From an uncultured Blautia sp. (GTDB taxonomy: Bacteria > Bacillota > Clostridia > Lachnospirales > Lachnospiraceae), in assembly GCF_937880195.1 (NCBI RefSeq), contig NZ_CALFLA010000036.1:1-19340 (forward strand): DNA of 19,340 bases, in the 5' to 3' direction. Within the stretch, counting starts at the first letter, position 1. Each line of letters begins with the position of its first letter. The position numbers and the translations under genes were made by a program. The notes beneath the pieces are model-generated. The model searched no databases and had not been told where the DNA came from. It worked only from the letters and a program-made list of their open reading frames with translations. Shown here one piece after another: positions 1-7,815 of the stretch.

Positions 1-44
1 TTGTGAGCAATGCGCTCGTGTGGGTTCAAGTCCCATCTTCCGCA
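1..44 (+). tRNA. tRNA-Leu(AAG), 3' part, cut by window edge
   Basis: This is the 3' part of a class II tRNA: the end of the anticodon stem, the variable arm, the T arm (GGGTTCAAGTCCC) and the 3' acceptor strand CTTCCGC plus discriminator A. It matches the complete tRNA-Leu copy at 267-351 base for base, so it is almost certainly the same isoacceptor, though its anticodon lies outside the window. CCA is not encoded. A short T run and then a hairpin terminator follow. Confidence 0.9.
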
Positions 45-56
45 TTTTTTATTTCA

Positions 57-95
57 CCCGGTAATGCTGTAAATACAGTGTTTCCGGGCTTTTTC
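57..95 (+). terminator. Intrinsic terminator after first tRNA-Leu
   Basis: CCCGG at 57-61 pairs with CCGGG at 84-88, and an inner CTGT/ACAG pair (67-70 with 75-78) extends the hairpin. The stem is followed by CTTTTTC. Its position 12 bases after the tRNA end fits termination of that tRNA transcript. Confidence 0.75.
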
Positions 96-158
96 TTTAT
101 GCCTTGTTTTCATTTTCTTTACCTGTGATCTGCTTGGTGAGACGCAGATAAGTTCCTG

Positions 159-217
159 AAAAATTTTTGAAATTTTTAAAAAAAGGTGTTGACTTTCTTT
201 TAAGTGTTTGCTATACT
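159..217 (+). promoter_or_regulatory. Strong SigA-type promoter with A/T-rich upstream element for tRNA-Leu
   Basis: The -35 box TTGACT is at 189-194 and the -10 box TATACT at 212-217, with 17 bases between them. TG at 209-210 gives an extended -10. An almost pure A/T tract at 159-184 lies directly upstream, as in UP elements of stable-RNA promoters. Transcription should start near 224, leaving a leader of about 43 bases for 5' processing by RNase P. A very similar arrangement precedes tRNA-Glu at the other end of the window. Confidence 0.85.
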
Positions 218-266
218 ATCACTTGTCGCGAGGGAGAAGAAAAAGAATCCCAAAGAAATGCGATAT

Positions 267-351
267 GCGGAAGTGTCGGAACTGGCAGACGAGCAAGACT
301 AAGGATCTTGTGAGCAATGCGCTCGTGTGGGTTCAAGTCCCATCTTCCGCA
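267..351 (+). tRNA. tRNA-Leu(AAG), complete
   Basis: The gene is 85 bases without CCA. The acceptor strands GCGGAAG (267-273) and CTTCCGC (344-350) pair perfectly, with discriminator A at 351. The anticodon stem CAAGA/TCTTG encloses the loop CTAAGGA, which gives anticodon AAG, reading CUU and, if A34 is deaminated to inosine, also CUC and CUA. A long variable arm (GAGCAATGCGCTC) and the T arm GGGTTCAAGTCCC confirm a class II leucine tRNA. It is the second of two tandem copies. A run of seven T follows at once and may end transcription. Confidence 0.95.
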
Positions 352-417
352 TTTTTTTGTGTCTAAAAATATCTTCCATTTCGGAAAAATTTCCATGTGC
401 CAATTTTTTTAAAAAAA

Positions 418-449
418 AGAGGAATTTGAAACTTTGTGTAGAATATAAT
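418..449 (+). promoter_or_regulatory. Candidate sigma-H-type promoter for dgt-dnaG-rpoD operon
   Basis: AGAGGAATT at 418-426 matches the Bacillus sigma-H -35 pattern RnAGGAwww. GTAGAATAT at 438-446 matches the -10 pattern RnnGAATww, and the 11-base gap fits that sigma factor. A SigA-like TATAAT overlaps at 444-449 but has no recognisable -35 at 16-18 bases. A start near 455 would give a 5' untranslated region of about 35 bases. In B. subtilis one promoter of the sigA (rpoD) operon is known to use sigma-H. The SigA reading with only a -10 box remains possible. Confidence 0.5.
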
Positions 450-488
450 TAATAAGAGGTATTTTGTCAGTCTGTGGAGGGATTGCCT

Positions 489-1496
489 ATGAATATCAGA
501 GAAACCATGGAACAAAGAGAACTGGAGCTTCTAAGTCCTTACGCCTCCCACAGCATTCATTCCAGAGGAAGGGAGCAAAAGGAGGAAGAGTGCGATATTC
601 GTACTGTGTACCAGCGGGACAGGGACAGGATCCTGCACAGTAAGGCTTTTCGGCGGCTGAAGGATAAGACACAGGTATTTCTGGCTCCTCAGGGGGATCA
701 TTACAGGAACCGTCTGACCCATACTCTGGAGGTGTCCCAGATTGCCCGCACCATAGCAAAAGCTCTCCGGCTGAATGAGGATCTGGTGGAGGCGATTGCC
801 CTTGGTCATGATCTTGGCCATACGCCTTTTGGACATGCAGGGGAGAAAGCCCTGGATGAGATAAGTTCAGGAGGCTTTTCCCATTATCTACAGAGCGCCC
901 GGGTGGTACAGGTGCTAGAAAAAAACGGAAGAGGCCTGAACCTTACGCAGGAGGTTCTTGACGGGATCCTGAATCACAGAACCAGCGGCCATCCCTCTAC
1001 TCTGGAGGGACAGGTGGTACGCTTTTCTGACAAACTTGCTTATCTCCATCATGACATGGACGACGCACAGAGGGCCGGGATCATTACAGAGGATGATATC
1101 CCTGTTACTTTGCGCATGCTTCTGGGTTATACAACCAGAGAGAGGCTGAATACCTTTGTACACGATATAATCGAAAACAGCATGAACAGAGATCATATAC
1201 AGATGTCTGACAGCATCCAGGAGGGGCTGACAGATCTTCGGGAGCTGATGTTCCGAAGTGTTTATAATCATCATGGGGCCAAGCGCGAGGAAAAAAAGGC
1301 GGTTCATATGCTGAAGGAACTGTACCGGTATTATATCCTTCATCCAGAGGAAATGTCCAGAGAGTACCGGGAGCTGCTTATGCAGGGAGGGGATATGGAC
1401 AGGGTTGTCTGTGATTATCTTTCCGGTATGACAGACCAGTATTGTATGGCTAAATTCCGGGAGCTTTTTATTCCCCAGTGCTGGGACAGCTATTAA
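489..1496 (+). CDS. dgt: dGTP triphosphohydrolase-like HD-domain protein
   Basis: This protein of 335 residues belongs to the dGTPase family, which hydrolyses dNTPs to the deoxynucleoside and triphosphate and so controls dNTP pools in the cytoplasm. The N-terminal family signature is clear (RDRILHSKAFRRLKDKTQVF, residues 46-65). The HD metal site is visible as H78 in RLTHTLE, the H107-D108 pair in LGHDLGHTPFGH, and D181 in RFSDKL. The start is set at the ATG at 489, seven bases after TGGAGGG; an in-frame GTG at 474 lies inside that ribosome binding site and is unlikely. The gene precedes dnaG by 19 bases, which ties nucleotide pool control to primase and sigma factor synthesis. Which dNTP is preferred cannot be read from the sequence. 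Confidence 0.9.
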   Translation: MNIRETMEQRELELLSPYASHSIHSRGREQKEEECDIRTVYQRDRDRILHSKAFRRLKDKTQVFLAPQGDHYRNRLTHTLEVSQIARTIAKALRLNEDLVEAIALGHDLGHTPFGHAGEKALDEISSGGFSHYLQSARVVQVLEKNGRGLNLTQEVLDGILNHRTSGHPSTLEGQVVRFSDKLAYLHHDMDDAQRAGIITEDDIPVTLRMLLGYTTRERLNTFVHDIIENSMNRDHIQMSDSIQEGLTDLRELMFRSVYNHHGAKREEKKAVHMLKELYRYYILHPEEMSREYRELLMQGGDMDRVVCDYLSGMTDQYCMAKFRELFIPQCWDSY

Positions 1497-1515
1497 AGAA
1501 CAGAGGAGGGCGTCT

Positions 1516-3312
1516 ATGCGCTATTCGGATGATATCATTGAGGAAGTACGAAGTAAAAATGATATTGTAGACGTAGTATCCCAATATGTAAAACTTACAA
1601 AGAAGGGCAGTTCCTATTTTGGACTTTGCCCCTTCCATAACGAAAAAACACCGTCCTTTTCCGTGACGCCTGGAAAGCAGATGTATTACTGCTTTGGTTG
1701 CGGGGCAGGCGGGAACGTATTTAACTTTATCATGGAATACGAAAACTATACTTTTGGAGAAGCGCTGAAGCATCTGGCTGACCGGGCCGGCGTTGAGCTT
1801 CCAAAGATAGAATATTCCAAAGAAGTCCGCCAAAAGGCAGAGGAGAAGGCGGAACTTCTGGAGATCAATAAACAGGCGGCGCAGTATTATTATTATCAGC
1901 TTCGCGTGGAAAAGGGCCAGAGAGGATACGAATATCTGACAGGCAGAGGGCTGACAGAAGAAACTCTTCGCAGGTTTGGCCTTGGCTATTCAGACCGGGG
2001 CGGTGGAGGACTTTATCGTTATCTGAAATCAAAAGGTTATTCGGATGAACGGCTTAGAGACTCTGGTTTATTTAATGTAGATGAACGCCATGGAATGTAC
2101 GATAAATTCTGGAACCGGGTGATTTTTCCAATTATGGATGTCAATAACCGGGTGATCGGATTTGGAGGCCGGGTCATGGGAGATGGGAAGCCCAAGTATC
2201 TGAACTCGCCGGAGACAAAGATCTTTGACAAGAGCCGGAATTTGTATGGTCTAAATATTGCCCGGACAACAAGGCGGAATTATCTGATTCTCTGTGAAGG
2301 ATATATGGATGTGATCGCCATGCATCAGGCAGGATTTACAAATGCAGTAGCGTCCTTGGGGACAGCTCTTACTTCTGGACACGCCAGCCTTTTGAAACGG
2401 TATACCCAGGAGGTTCTGCTTCTTTATGACAGTGATGAGGCGGGAGTCCGGGCAGCCCTGAGAGGGATTCCTATTTTAAGGGAAGTGGGAGTGACCTCCA
2501 GGGTTGTCAGCCTGAAGCCCTATAAGGATCCAGATGAATTTTTGAAAAATATGGGACCGGAGGCTTTTGAACAGAGGCTTCATGAGGCGAAAGACAGTTT
2601 TATGTTCCGCGTCAGTGTGGCGGAGGGAGAATTTTCCATGGAGGAGCCTCAGGGACAGAACCGTTTTTTTGAGCGGTGCGCGCAGATGCTTCTGGAACTG
2701 AAAGATGAACTGGAACGAAACCTTTATATTGACGCTGTCGTTAAAGAATATAGAGGCAGATATGGGATCAGCAGAGAGGATCTTAAGAAACGGGTAAATA
2801 CGCTGGCTCTTAAAGGTACTCCTGCAGAGAGGCGGATCCAGCCAAAGTCAGGTTCTCCTGAAAAAAAGAAACGGGATTCTGCCTCAGATACATCTCAGAA
2901 GCTGATGCTTACCTGGCTGGTAACCTATCCGGGAATTTTTGATAAGGTGGCGCAGTATCTGACGCCGGAGGATTTTGTGGTTCCCCTTTACAGAAAAGTG
3001 GCGGGGATGCTCTTTCAGCAGAGAGAGGAAGGAGATGTAAACCCGGCAAGACTTTTAAACAGTTTTCCTGACAGCGAGGAACAGAGAGAGGTGGCGTCTC
3101 TGTTTAACGCCACGATCCATTTAGAAAATCAGCAGGAGCAGGATCGTGCATTTGCAGATACGCTTCTTCGTATTAAGCAGGAGAGTCTTGCGGAAAAAAA
3201 CAGAACATGGGACCCTTCGGATCTGAAGGGTCTGCAGGAGCTTGTAAAAGCAAAAAAAGAATTGGAGGATCTTGGCAGAAAACGCCGGGAACTGCATATT
3301 TCTTTTGAATAA
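1516..3312 (+). CDS. dnaG: DNA primase DnaG
   Basis: DnaG makes RNA primers for lagging-strand and origin synthesis at the replication fork with the DnaB/DnaC-type helicase. The protein has 598 residues, the usual length. It starts with the CHC2 zinc-binding domain (C38, H41, C59, C62), followed by the RNA polymerase core and a Toprim domain with E261 in CEGYMDV and D305/D307 in LYDSDEAG. The conserved KYLNSPET motif is at 227-234. The C-terminal part from about residue 440 fits the helicase-binding region and is less conserved, as usual. The start ATG lies six bases after AGAGGAGGG. The gene lies between dgt and rpoD, the classical macromolecular synthesis arrangement. Confidence 0.97.
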   Translation: MRYSDDIIEEVRSKNDIVDVVSQYVKLTKKGSSYFGLCPFHNEKTPSFSVTPGKQMYYCFGCGAGGNVFNFIMEYENYTFGEALKHLADRAGVELPKIEYSKEVRQKAEEKAELLEINKQAAQYYYYQLRVEKGQRGYEYLTGRGLTEETLRRFGLGYSDRGGGGLYRYLKSKGYSDERLRDSGLFNVDERHGMYDKFWNRVIFPIMDVNNRVIGFGGRVMGDGKPKYLNSPETKIFDKSRNLYGLNIARTTRRNYLILCEGYMDVIAMHQAGFTNAVASLGTALTSGHASLLKRYTQEVLLLYDSDEAGVRAALRGIPILREVGVTSRVVSLKPYKDPDEFLKNMGPEAFEQRLHEAKDSFMFRVSVAEGEFSMEEPQGQNRFFERCAQMLLELKDELERNLYIDAVVKEYRGRYGISREDLKKRVNTLALKGTPAERRIQPKSGSPEKKKRDSASDTSQKLMLTWLVTYPGIFDKVAQYLTPEDFVVPLYRKVAGMLFQQREEGDVNPARLLNSFPDSEEQREVASLFNATIHLENQQEQDRAFADTLLRIKQESLAEKNRTWDPSDLKGLQELVKAKKELEDLGRKRRELHISFE

Positions 3313-3351
3313 GGATAAAATATAAACACTATATGGAGGGATTAAGCACCT

Positions 3352-4476
3352 ATGGAAATGAATATGGGTAAATTCAGTGAGAAACTGGTAGAACTTCTGG
3401 AGCTTGCAAAAAAGAAAAAGAATGTACTGGAATATCAGGAGATCAACGACTTTTTTAAGGATCAGCATCTGGAAGTGGAACAGATGGAAAAGGTGTTTGA
3501 TTTTCTGGAAGCAAGCGGAGTGGACGTGCTTCGGATCACGGGAAATGACGAAGAACTGATTCTTGACGACGATATGGACATTGATAAGATGGATGACGAG
3601 GAAGAGGTAGAGCTTGACAAAATTGACCTGTCTGTTCCAGAAGGCGTCAGCATCGAGGATCCGGTCCGCATGTATTTGAAGGAAATCGGCAAAGTAAGCC
3701 TTCTTACTGCCGACGAGGAAATTGAACTTGCGCAGCGAATGGAAGACGGTGATGAAAATGCGAAAAAACGTCTTGCAGAAGCAAATCTCCGCCTTGTTGT
3801 CAGCATTGCAAAAAGATATGTAGGAAGAGGAATGCTCTTTCTTGATCTGATTCAGGAGGGTAATCTCGGTCTTATTAAAGCAGTAGAAAAGTTTGATTAC
3901 CGCAAGGGATACAAGTTCAGTACGTATGCCACATGGTGGATCCGTCAGGCTATTACAAGAGCCATTGCGGATCAGGCCCGTACGATCCGTATTCCAGTTC
4001 ATATGGTTGAAACTATCAATAAACTGATCCGTGTTTCCCGTCAGCTTCTTCAGGAACTTGGCCGTGAACCGTCACCGGAGGAAATCGCAGAGGAAATGGA
4101 TATGTCCGTAGACCGTGTCCGTGAGATCCTTAAGATCTCCCAGGAGCCGGTTTCTCTGGAAACTCCTATTGGAGAGGAAGAGGACAGCCACCTTGGAGAT
4201 TTTATTCAGGATGATAATGTTCCGGTTCCGGCAGATGCGGCAGCATTTACACTTTTGAAGGAACAGCTCATAGAAGTTCTGGGTACTCTGACAGAAAGAG
4301 AGCAGAAAGTTCTGCGCCTCCGCTTTGGACTGGATGATGGACGCGCCCGTACTTTGGAGGAGGTAGGTAAGGAGTTTAACGTTACCAGGGAACGTATCCG
4401 TCAGATTGAAGCTAAGGCGCTTCGTAAACTCCGCCACCCAAGCCGCAGCCGCAAGCTGAAGGATTATCTGGATTAA
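3352..4476 (+). CDS. rpoD: RNA polymerase primary sigma factor (sigma-70/SigA)
   Basis: The primary sigma factor directs RNA polymerase to housekeeping promoters. It has 374 residues, typical of Firmicutes SigA. Region 1.1 occupies about residues 5-65, then comes an acidic linker (66-92). Regions 1.2-2 start near [11 protein letters not shown] (103-113); the -10-reading helix [12 protein letters not shown] is at 194-205. Region 3 runs about 215-290. The -35-reading helix-turn-helix [20 protein letters not shown] is at 334-353. The first ATG is chosen because GGAGGG ends 11 bases upstream; ATGs at codons 3 and 5 would be farther away. It is 39 bases after dnaG and 11 bases before trmK, so co-transcription is likely. 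Confidence 0.97.
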   Translation: MEMNMGKFSEKLVELLELAKKKKNVLEYQEINDFFKDQHLEVEQMEKVFDFLEASGVDVLRITGNDEELILDDDMDIDKMDDEEEVELDKIDLSVPEGVSIEDPVRMYLKEIGKVSLLTADEEIELAQRMEDGDENAKKRLAEANLRLVVSIAKRYVGRGMLFLDLIQEGNLGLIKAVEKFDYRKGYKFSTYATWWIRQAITRAIADQARTIRIPVHMVETINKLIRVSRQLLQELGREPSPEEIAEEMDMSVDRVREILKISQEPVSLETPIGEEEDSHLGDFIQDDNVPVPADAAAFTLLKEQLIEVLGTLTEREQKVLRLRFGLDDGRARTLEEVGKEFNVTRERIRQIEAKALRKLRHPSRSRKLKDYLD

Positions 4477-4487
4477 GGAGCAGAAAT

Positions 4488-5186
4488 ATGCAGTTATCAT
4501 TAAGACTGTCTGCGATTGCAAATATGGTGACAGAAGGAAACCGGCTGGTAGATGTGGGTTGTGATCATGGATATCTGCCGGTATACCTGATAGAGACACA
4601 TAGGATTCCTGGAGCCATTGCTGCTGATGTGGGAAAAGGACCTCTGGCCCGTGCAAAGGAGCATATCCTCCAGTATGGACTTGAGAAATACATAGAAACA
4701 AGACTGTCGGACGGCCTTAGAGAAATCCGCCAAGGAGAGGGAGATACTCTTGTGATTGCCGGAATGGGAGGCCCTCTCATGGAAAAGATTCTGACAGAGG
4801 GCAGGGAGGTTCTTGGAGGGTTCCGGGAACTGATCCTGCAGCCCCAGTCGGATATTGGCCATGTAAGACAGTTTCTTTTACAGAATCACTGGAGGATTGT
4901 TGCAGAGGACAGTGTTCTGGAAGATGGAAAATATTATTTTATCATGAAGGCAGTTCCCGGCCGTCAGGAGCCTGAATGGAACAAAGAGGAGACGGAATTT
5001 GGAGGTCTGCTCCTTGAGATGCGCCATCCGGTTCTTGAGGCTTATCTGAAGCGGGAGCTGAGGATACGAAATGAGATTTTGGATCGCCTTAAGGATGTAC
5101 ATGGAGAGGCGGCCATAGAACGGAAACAGGAAGTAATGGAGGAGAGGCGGCTGATCTTGGCTGCGCTGAAACGATATGAAGGTTAA
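4488..5186 (+). CDS. trmK: tRNA (adenine(22)-N1)-methyltransferase TrmK
   Basis: TrmK (YqfN in B. subtilis) uses S-adenosylmethionine to methylate N1 of adenine 22 in the D-loop region of tRNA. The 232-residue protein shows the SAM-binding motif I VDVGCDHGYL at 21-30, the acidic residue after the second strand (AADVGKGPL), and the family motifs GMGGPLMEKIL and LILQPQ. A C-terminal helical extension (about 165-232, rich in R, E and K) matches the coiled-coil part of the family. The gene starts 11 bases after rpoD and its last 11 bases overlap the next gene, so the two are probably translationally coupled. Confidence 0.93.
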   Translation: MQLSLRLSAIANMVTEGNRLVDVGCDHGYLPVYLIETHRIPGAIAADVGKGPLARAKEHILQYGLEKYIETRLSDGLREIRQGEGDTLVIAGMGGPLMEKILTEGREVLGGFRELILQPQSDIGHVRQFLLQNHWRIVAEDSVLEDGKYYFIMKAVPGRQEPEWNKEETEFGGLLLEMRHPVLEAYLKRELRIRNEILDRLKDVHGEAAIERKQEVMEERRLILAALKRYEG

Positions 5187-5946
5187 GAAACTGACAGATT
5201 TTCTTGAGAGCAGATATCCGGCAGAAATGGCGGAAAACTGGGATAACGTAGGACTTCTGGTAGGCGATGACGAAAAGGAAGTGCGCCATGTTTTTCTGGC
5301 GCTGGACCTTACGGAAAAGGTTCTTGTGGAAGCGGCAGAGGCAGGCGCTGACATGATCGTTACCCACCATCCTATGATCTTTGGAGGGCTGAAGAAGATC
5401 AATAACCATGATTTTATTGGAAGAAAAGTGATTTCCCTGATTCGTCAGGATATTCAGTATTTTGCCATGCATACCAATTATGACGTTCTGGGAATGGCGG
5501 ATTTAAGCGCGGATTATCTGAAGCTTCAGGACAGAGAAGTTCTTTCTGTTACGGAAGAACCGGAAGGCTTCGGCCGCGTAGGAAGACTGCCGGAGAGGAT
5601 GACGTTAAAAGAATGCGGCCTTTTTGTAAAAGAAGCCCTGGGTCTTCAGGATGTAAGAATTTATGGAGACCCGGATGGAATGGTAGAGCGGGCGGCAGTC
5701 TGTACAGGCAGTGGTAAGAGTATGATCGGAGACGTGCTGAAAAAGGGAGCGGACGTTTATATTACCGGAGATATTGACCATCATACAGGAATCGACGCCG
5801 TGGCTCAGAACCTAGCAGTGATAGACGCCGGTCATTATGGAACGGAATATATTTTTATGGAGGCAATGAAAAATACCCTGGCAGAGAATTTTCCAGAATT
5901 AAAAGTGTCATGCGCCAGGGTGGAGAGCCCATATAAATTACTGTAA
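5176..5946 (+). CDS. Nif3-like dinuclear metal centre protein (YqfO family)
   Basis: Nif3-family proteins form hexameric toroids with two metal ions per subunit; their function is still debated (a GTP cyclohydrolase-like and other roles have been proposed). The likely metal ligands are visible: H64 and H65 in THHPMIFGG, D103 in HTNYD, H220 and E224 in DAGHYGTEY. At 256 residues it is the short form and lacks the PII-like insert found in the roughly 370-residue B. subtilis YqfO. It starts inside the end of trmK (ATG at 5176). The trmK/nif3 pair is common in Firmicutes. Confidence 0.9.
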   Translation: MKVKKLTDFLESRYPAEMAENWDNVGLLVGDDEKEVRHVFLALDLTEKVLVEAAEAGADMIVTHHPMIFGGLKKINNHDFIGRKVISLIRQDIQYFAMHTNYDVLGMADLSADYLKLQDREVLSVTEEPEGFGRVGRLPERMTLKECGLFVKEALGLQDVRIYGDPDGMVERAAVCTGSGKSMIGDVLKKGADVYITGDIDHHTGIDAVAQNLAVIDAGHYGTEYIFMEAMKNTLAENFPELKVSCARVESPYKLL

Positions 5947-5997
5947 ACAGCGGCCTGGATTTATAACAGCATGTGTGGACAGGAGGCGTGAGACATT

Positions 5998-7665
5998 ATG
6001 GAACAAAAAATGATAAAAACAGAAATAAATGGAAAAGTCAGAAAATATCCAGAAGGAATTACCTTTGAGGAGATTGTAAAGCCTTTTCAGGCAGATGTAG
6101 AAGCGCCTATCATTCTGGTGACAGTAAACGGCAAACTGAAAGAGCTTCACAAAAAACTCAAAAGAGATTGTTGTTTGAATTTTATCACTACAAAAGACAA
6201 TATTGGCCATAATGCCTATAAGAGAAGCGCCTGTATGCTTCTTCTAAAAGCGATTTATGATGTGGCAGGCAAAGATCATGTGGATAATGTTGTGATTCAT
6301 TATTCGCTGGGATCCGGCTACTATTTTACCATGAAAGGAAGCGCTATGCTCAGTCAGGAGTTTCTGGATCGGGTAAAAGAGAGGATGCACCAGCTGGCAG
6401 ATGCAAAACTTCCCATAGAAAAGCGTTCTGTCAGTACGGACGAGGCTATTTCTCTGTTCCACAGACATGGCATGTATGACAAAGAGCAGCTTTTTAGATA
6501 CCGCAGGGGATCAAGAGTGAATCTTTACAGGATCGGGAGTTTTGAGGATTATTATTATGGATATATGGCAAGCAATACAGGGTATATTCAGTATTTTGAC
6601 CTGATTCTTTATGATGAGGGATTTGTTCTTGCGCTTCCTGAACGAGAAGATCCAGATACGGTTCCTCCTTTTGTGCCGGAAGAGAAGATCTTTCGTGTAC
6701 AGAAGGAATCAAAGGAGTGGGTAGAAAAACTGGATATCTCTTGTGTGGGAGATTTAAACGACCGGATCACCAGAGAAGGAATACGGAGCATTCTTTTGGT
6801 GCAGGAGGCTCTTCAGGAAGCGAAGATCTCTAATATTGCCAGAAGAATAAAGGAAGAGGGAAATAAAAAGTTTGTAATGATCGCAGGACCTTCTTCCTCA
6901 GGCAAGACTACGTTCTCACACAGGCTCAGTGTTCAGCTTATGGCTCATGGAATGAAGCCGCACCCCATTGCGGTAGATAATTATTTTGTAAACAGAGAGA
7001 ATACGCCTCTTGATGAGTTCGGTGAGAAAAATTATGAATGCCTGGAAGCCATTGATGTGGAGCAGTTTAACCGGGATATGCTTGCCCTTCTGAACGGAGA
7101 GAGAGTAGAGCTTCCTGTTTATAATTTTAAGACAGGAGAAAGAGAGTACAGAGGAGATTTTCTTAAACTTGGCAAAGAAGACGTTCTTGTTATTGAGGGC
7201 ATCCATGGATTGAACGACAAACTTAGCTATGCTCTTCCTGTGGAAAATAAATTTAAGATCTATATCAGCGCCTTGACCCAGCTTAATATTGACGAGCATA
7301 ATAGAATCCCCACTACAGACGGACGCCTGATCCGAAGGATTGTCCGTGATGCGCGTACCCGGGGGATTTCGGCAAAGGATACCATTGCAAGATGGCCTTC
7401 TGTCAGAAGAGGGGAAGAGGCAAATATCTTTCCATTCCAGGAACAGGCGGACGTTATGTTTAATTCTGCCCTGGTCTATGAGCTTGCTTGTCTGAAGCTT
7501 TATGCAGAACCGCTGCTTTTTGGCATTGATAAAAGCGAACCGGAATATTTGGAAGCGAAACGGCTTTTGAAGTTTTTTGATTATTTTGTGGCAGTGCCAA
7601 GCCAGGACGTTCCTAACAATTCCATTTTGCGTGAATTTGTTGGCGGAAGCTGTTTTGACGTATAA
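5998..7665 (+). CDS. Uridine kinase-like nucleoside kinase with TGS and ThrRS-like N-terminal domains
   Basis: The protein has 555 residues. Residues 1-65 resemble a TGS domain and about 66-240 resemble the second additional domain of threonyl-tRNA synthetase. The C-terminal half is a P-loop kinase of the uridine kinase/phosphoribulokinase family: Walker A GPSSSGKTT at 297-305, the acceptor-site segment IAVDNYFVNRENTP, and VIEGIHGLND. It probably phosphorylates a nucleoside with ATP or GTP; the substrate is inferred from family only. The His pair typical of the ThrRS editing site is not present where expected (HNAYKRSACMLL at 71-82), so tRNA editing is unlikely. AGGAGG lies 11 bases before the ATG; the gap to nif3 is 51 bases without a terminator. 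Confidence 0.85.
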   Translation: MEQKMIKTEINGKVRKYPEGITFEEIVKPFQADVEAPIILVTVNGKLKELHKKLKRDCCLNFITTKDNIGHNAYKRSACMLLLKAIYDVAGKDHVDNVVIHYSLGSGYYFTMKGSAMLSQEFLDRVKERMHQLADAKLPIEKRSVSTDEAISLFHRHGMYDKEQLFRYRRGSRVNLYRIGSFEDYYYGYMASNTGYIQYFDLILYDEGFVLALPEREDPDTVPPFVPEEKIFRVQKESKEWVEKLDISCVGDLNDRITREGIRSILLVQEALQEAKISNIARRIKEEGNKKFVMIAGPSSSGKTTFSHRLSVQLMAHGMKPHPIAVDNYFVNRENTPLDEFGEKNYECLEAIDVEQFNRDMLALLNGERVELPVYNFKTGEREYRGDFLKLGKEDVLVIEGIHGLNDKLSYALPVENKFKIYISALTQLNIDEHNRIPTTDGRLIRRIVRDARTRGISAKDTIARWPSVRRGEEANIFPFQEQADVMFNSALVYELACLKLYAEPLLFGIDKSEPEYLEAKRLLKFFDYFVAVPSQDVPNNSILREFVGGSCFDV

Positions 7666-7709
7666 AAATAAAACATAAGATAGACAGTCGATTATGAAAA
7701 GTTAGGCTT

Positions 7710-7745
7710 AGTAGTTTTTTATGAGAAGGGATGGACTACTTTTTG
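7710..7745 (+). terminator. Weak candidate terminator after nucleoside kinase gene
   Basis: AGTAGT at 7710-7715 can pair with ACTACT at 7735-7740, followed by TTTT. The stem is only six base pairs and the loop is 19 bases, so this is a weak call. It lies in the 150-base gap between the replication block and the AT-rich membrane gene; nothing else in that gap is recognisable. Confidence 0.3.
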
Positions 7746-7815
7746 ATGCAGACTGGACTTTAAAATGAAAGGATTGTGTTGTTTTATATTTGCAAACATC
7801 ATATAAGGAAGGAAA

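Noticed and set aside
202..224. AAGTG/CACTT inverted repeat around the tRNA-Leu -10 box, similar in place to that at tRNA-Glu
   Set aside because: Only five base pairs with a 13-base gap; this is expected often by chance and does not share sequence with the tRNA-Glu palindrome.
474..488. In-frame GTG start that would add five residues to Dgt
   Set aside because: It lies inside the TGGAGGG ribosome binding site of the ATG at 489 and has no ribosome binding site of its own.
3312..3351. Separate promoter in front of rpoD
   Set aside because: The 39-base gap is AT-rich (ATAAAATATAAAC) but has no -35/-10 pair with correct spacing and no sigma-H match; a promoter inside dnaG cannot be excluded.
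3121..4002. Long minus-strand open frame of 293 codons opposite dnaG/rpoD
   Set aside because: It is antisense to the well-conserved rpoD and dnaG frames, has no family resemblance and an unnatural Phe/Leu/His-rich composition.
7779..7807. TTGTTT-17-TATAAG as promoter of the AT-rich membrane gene
   Set aside because: Transcription would start at about the ATG and omit the ribosome binding site, so it is unlikely to be used.
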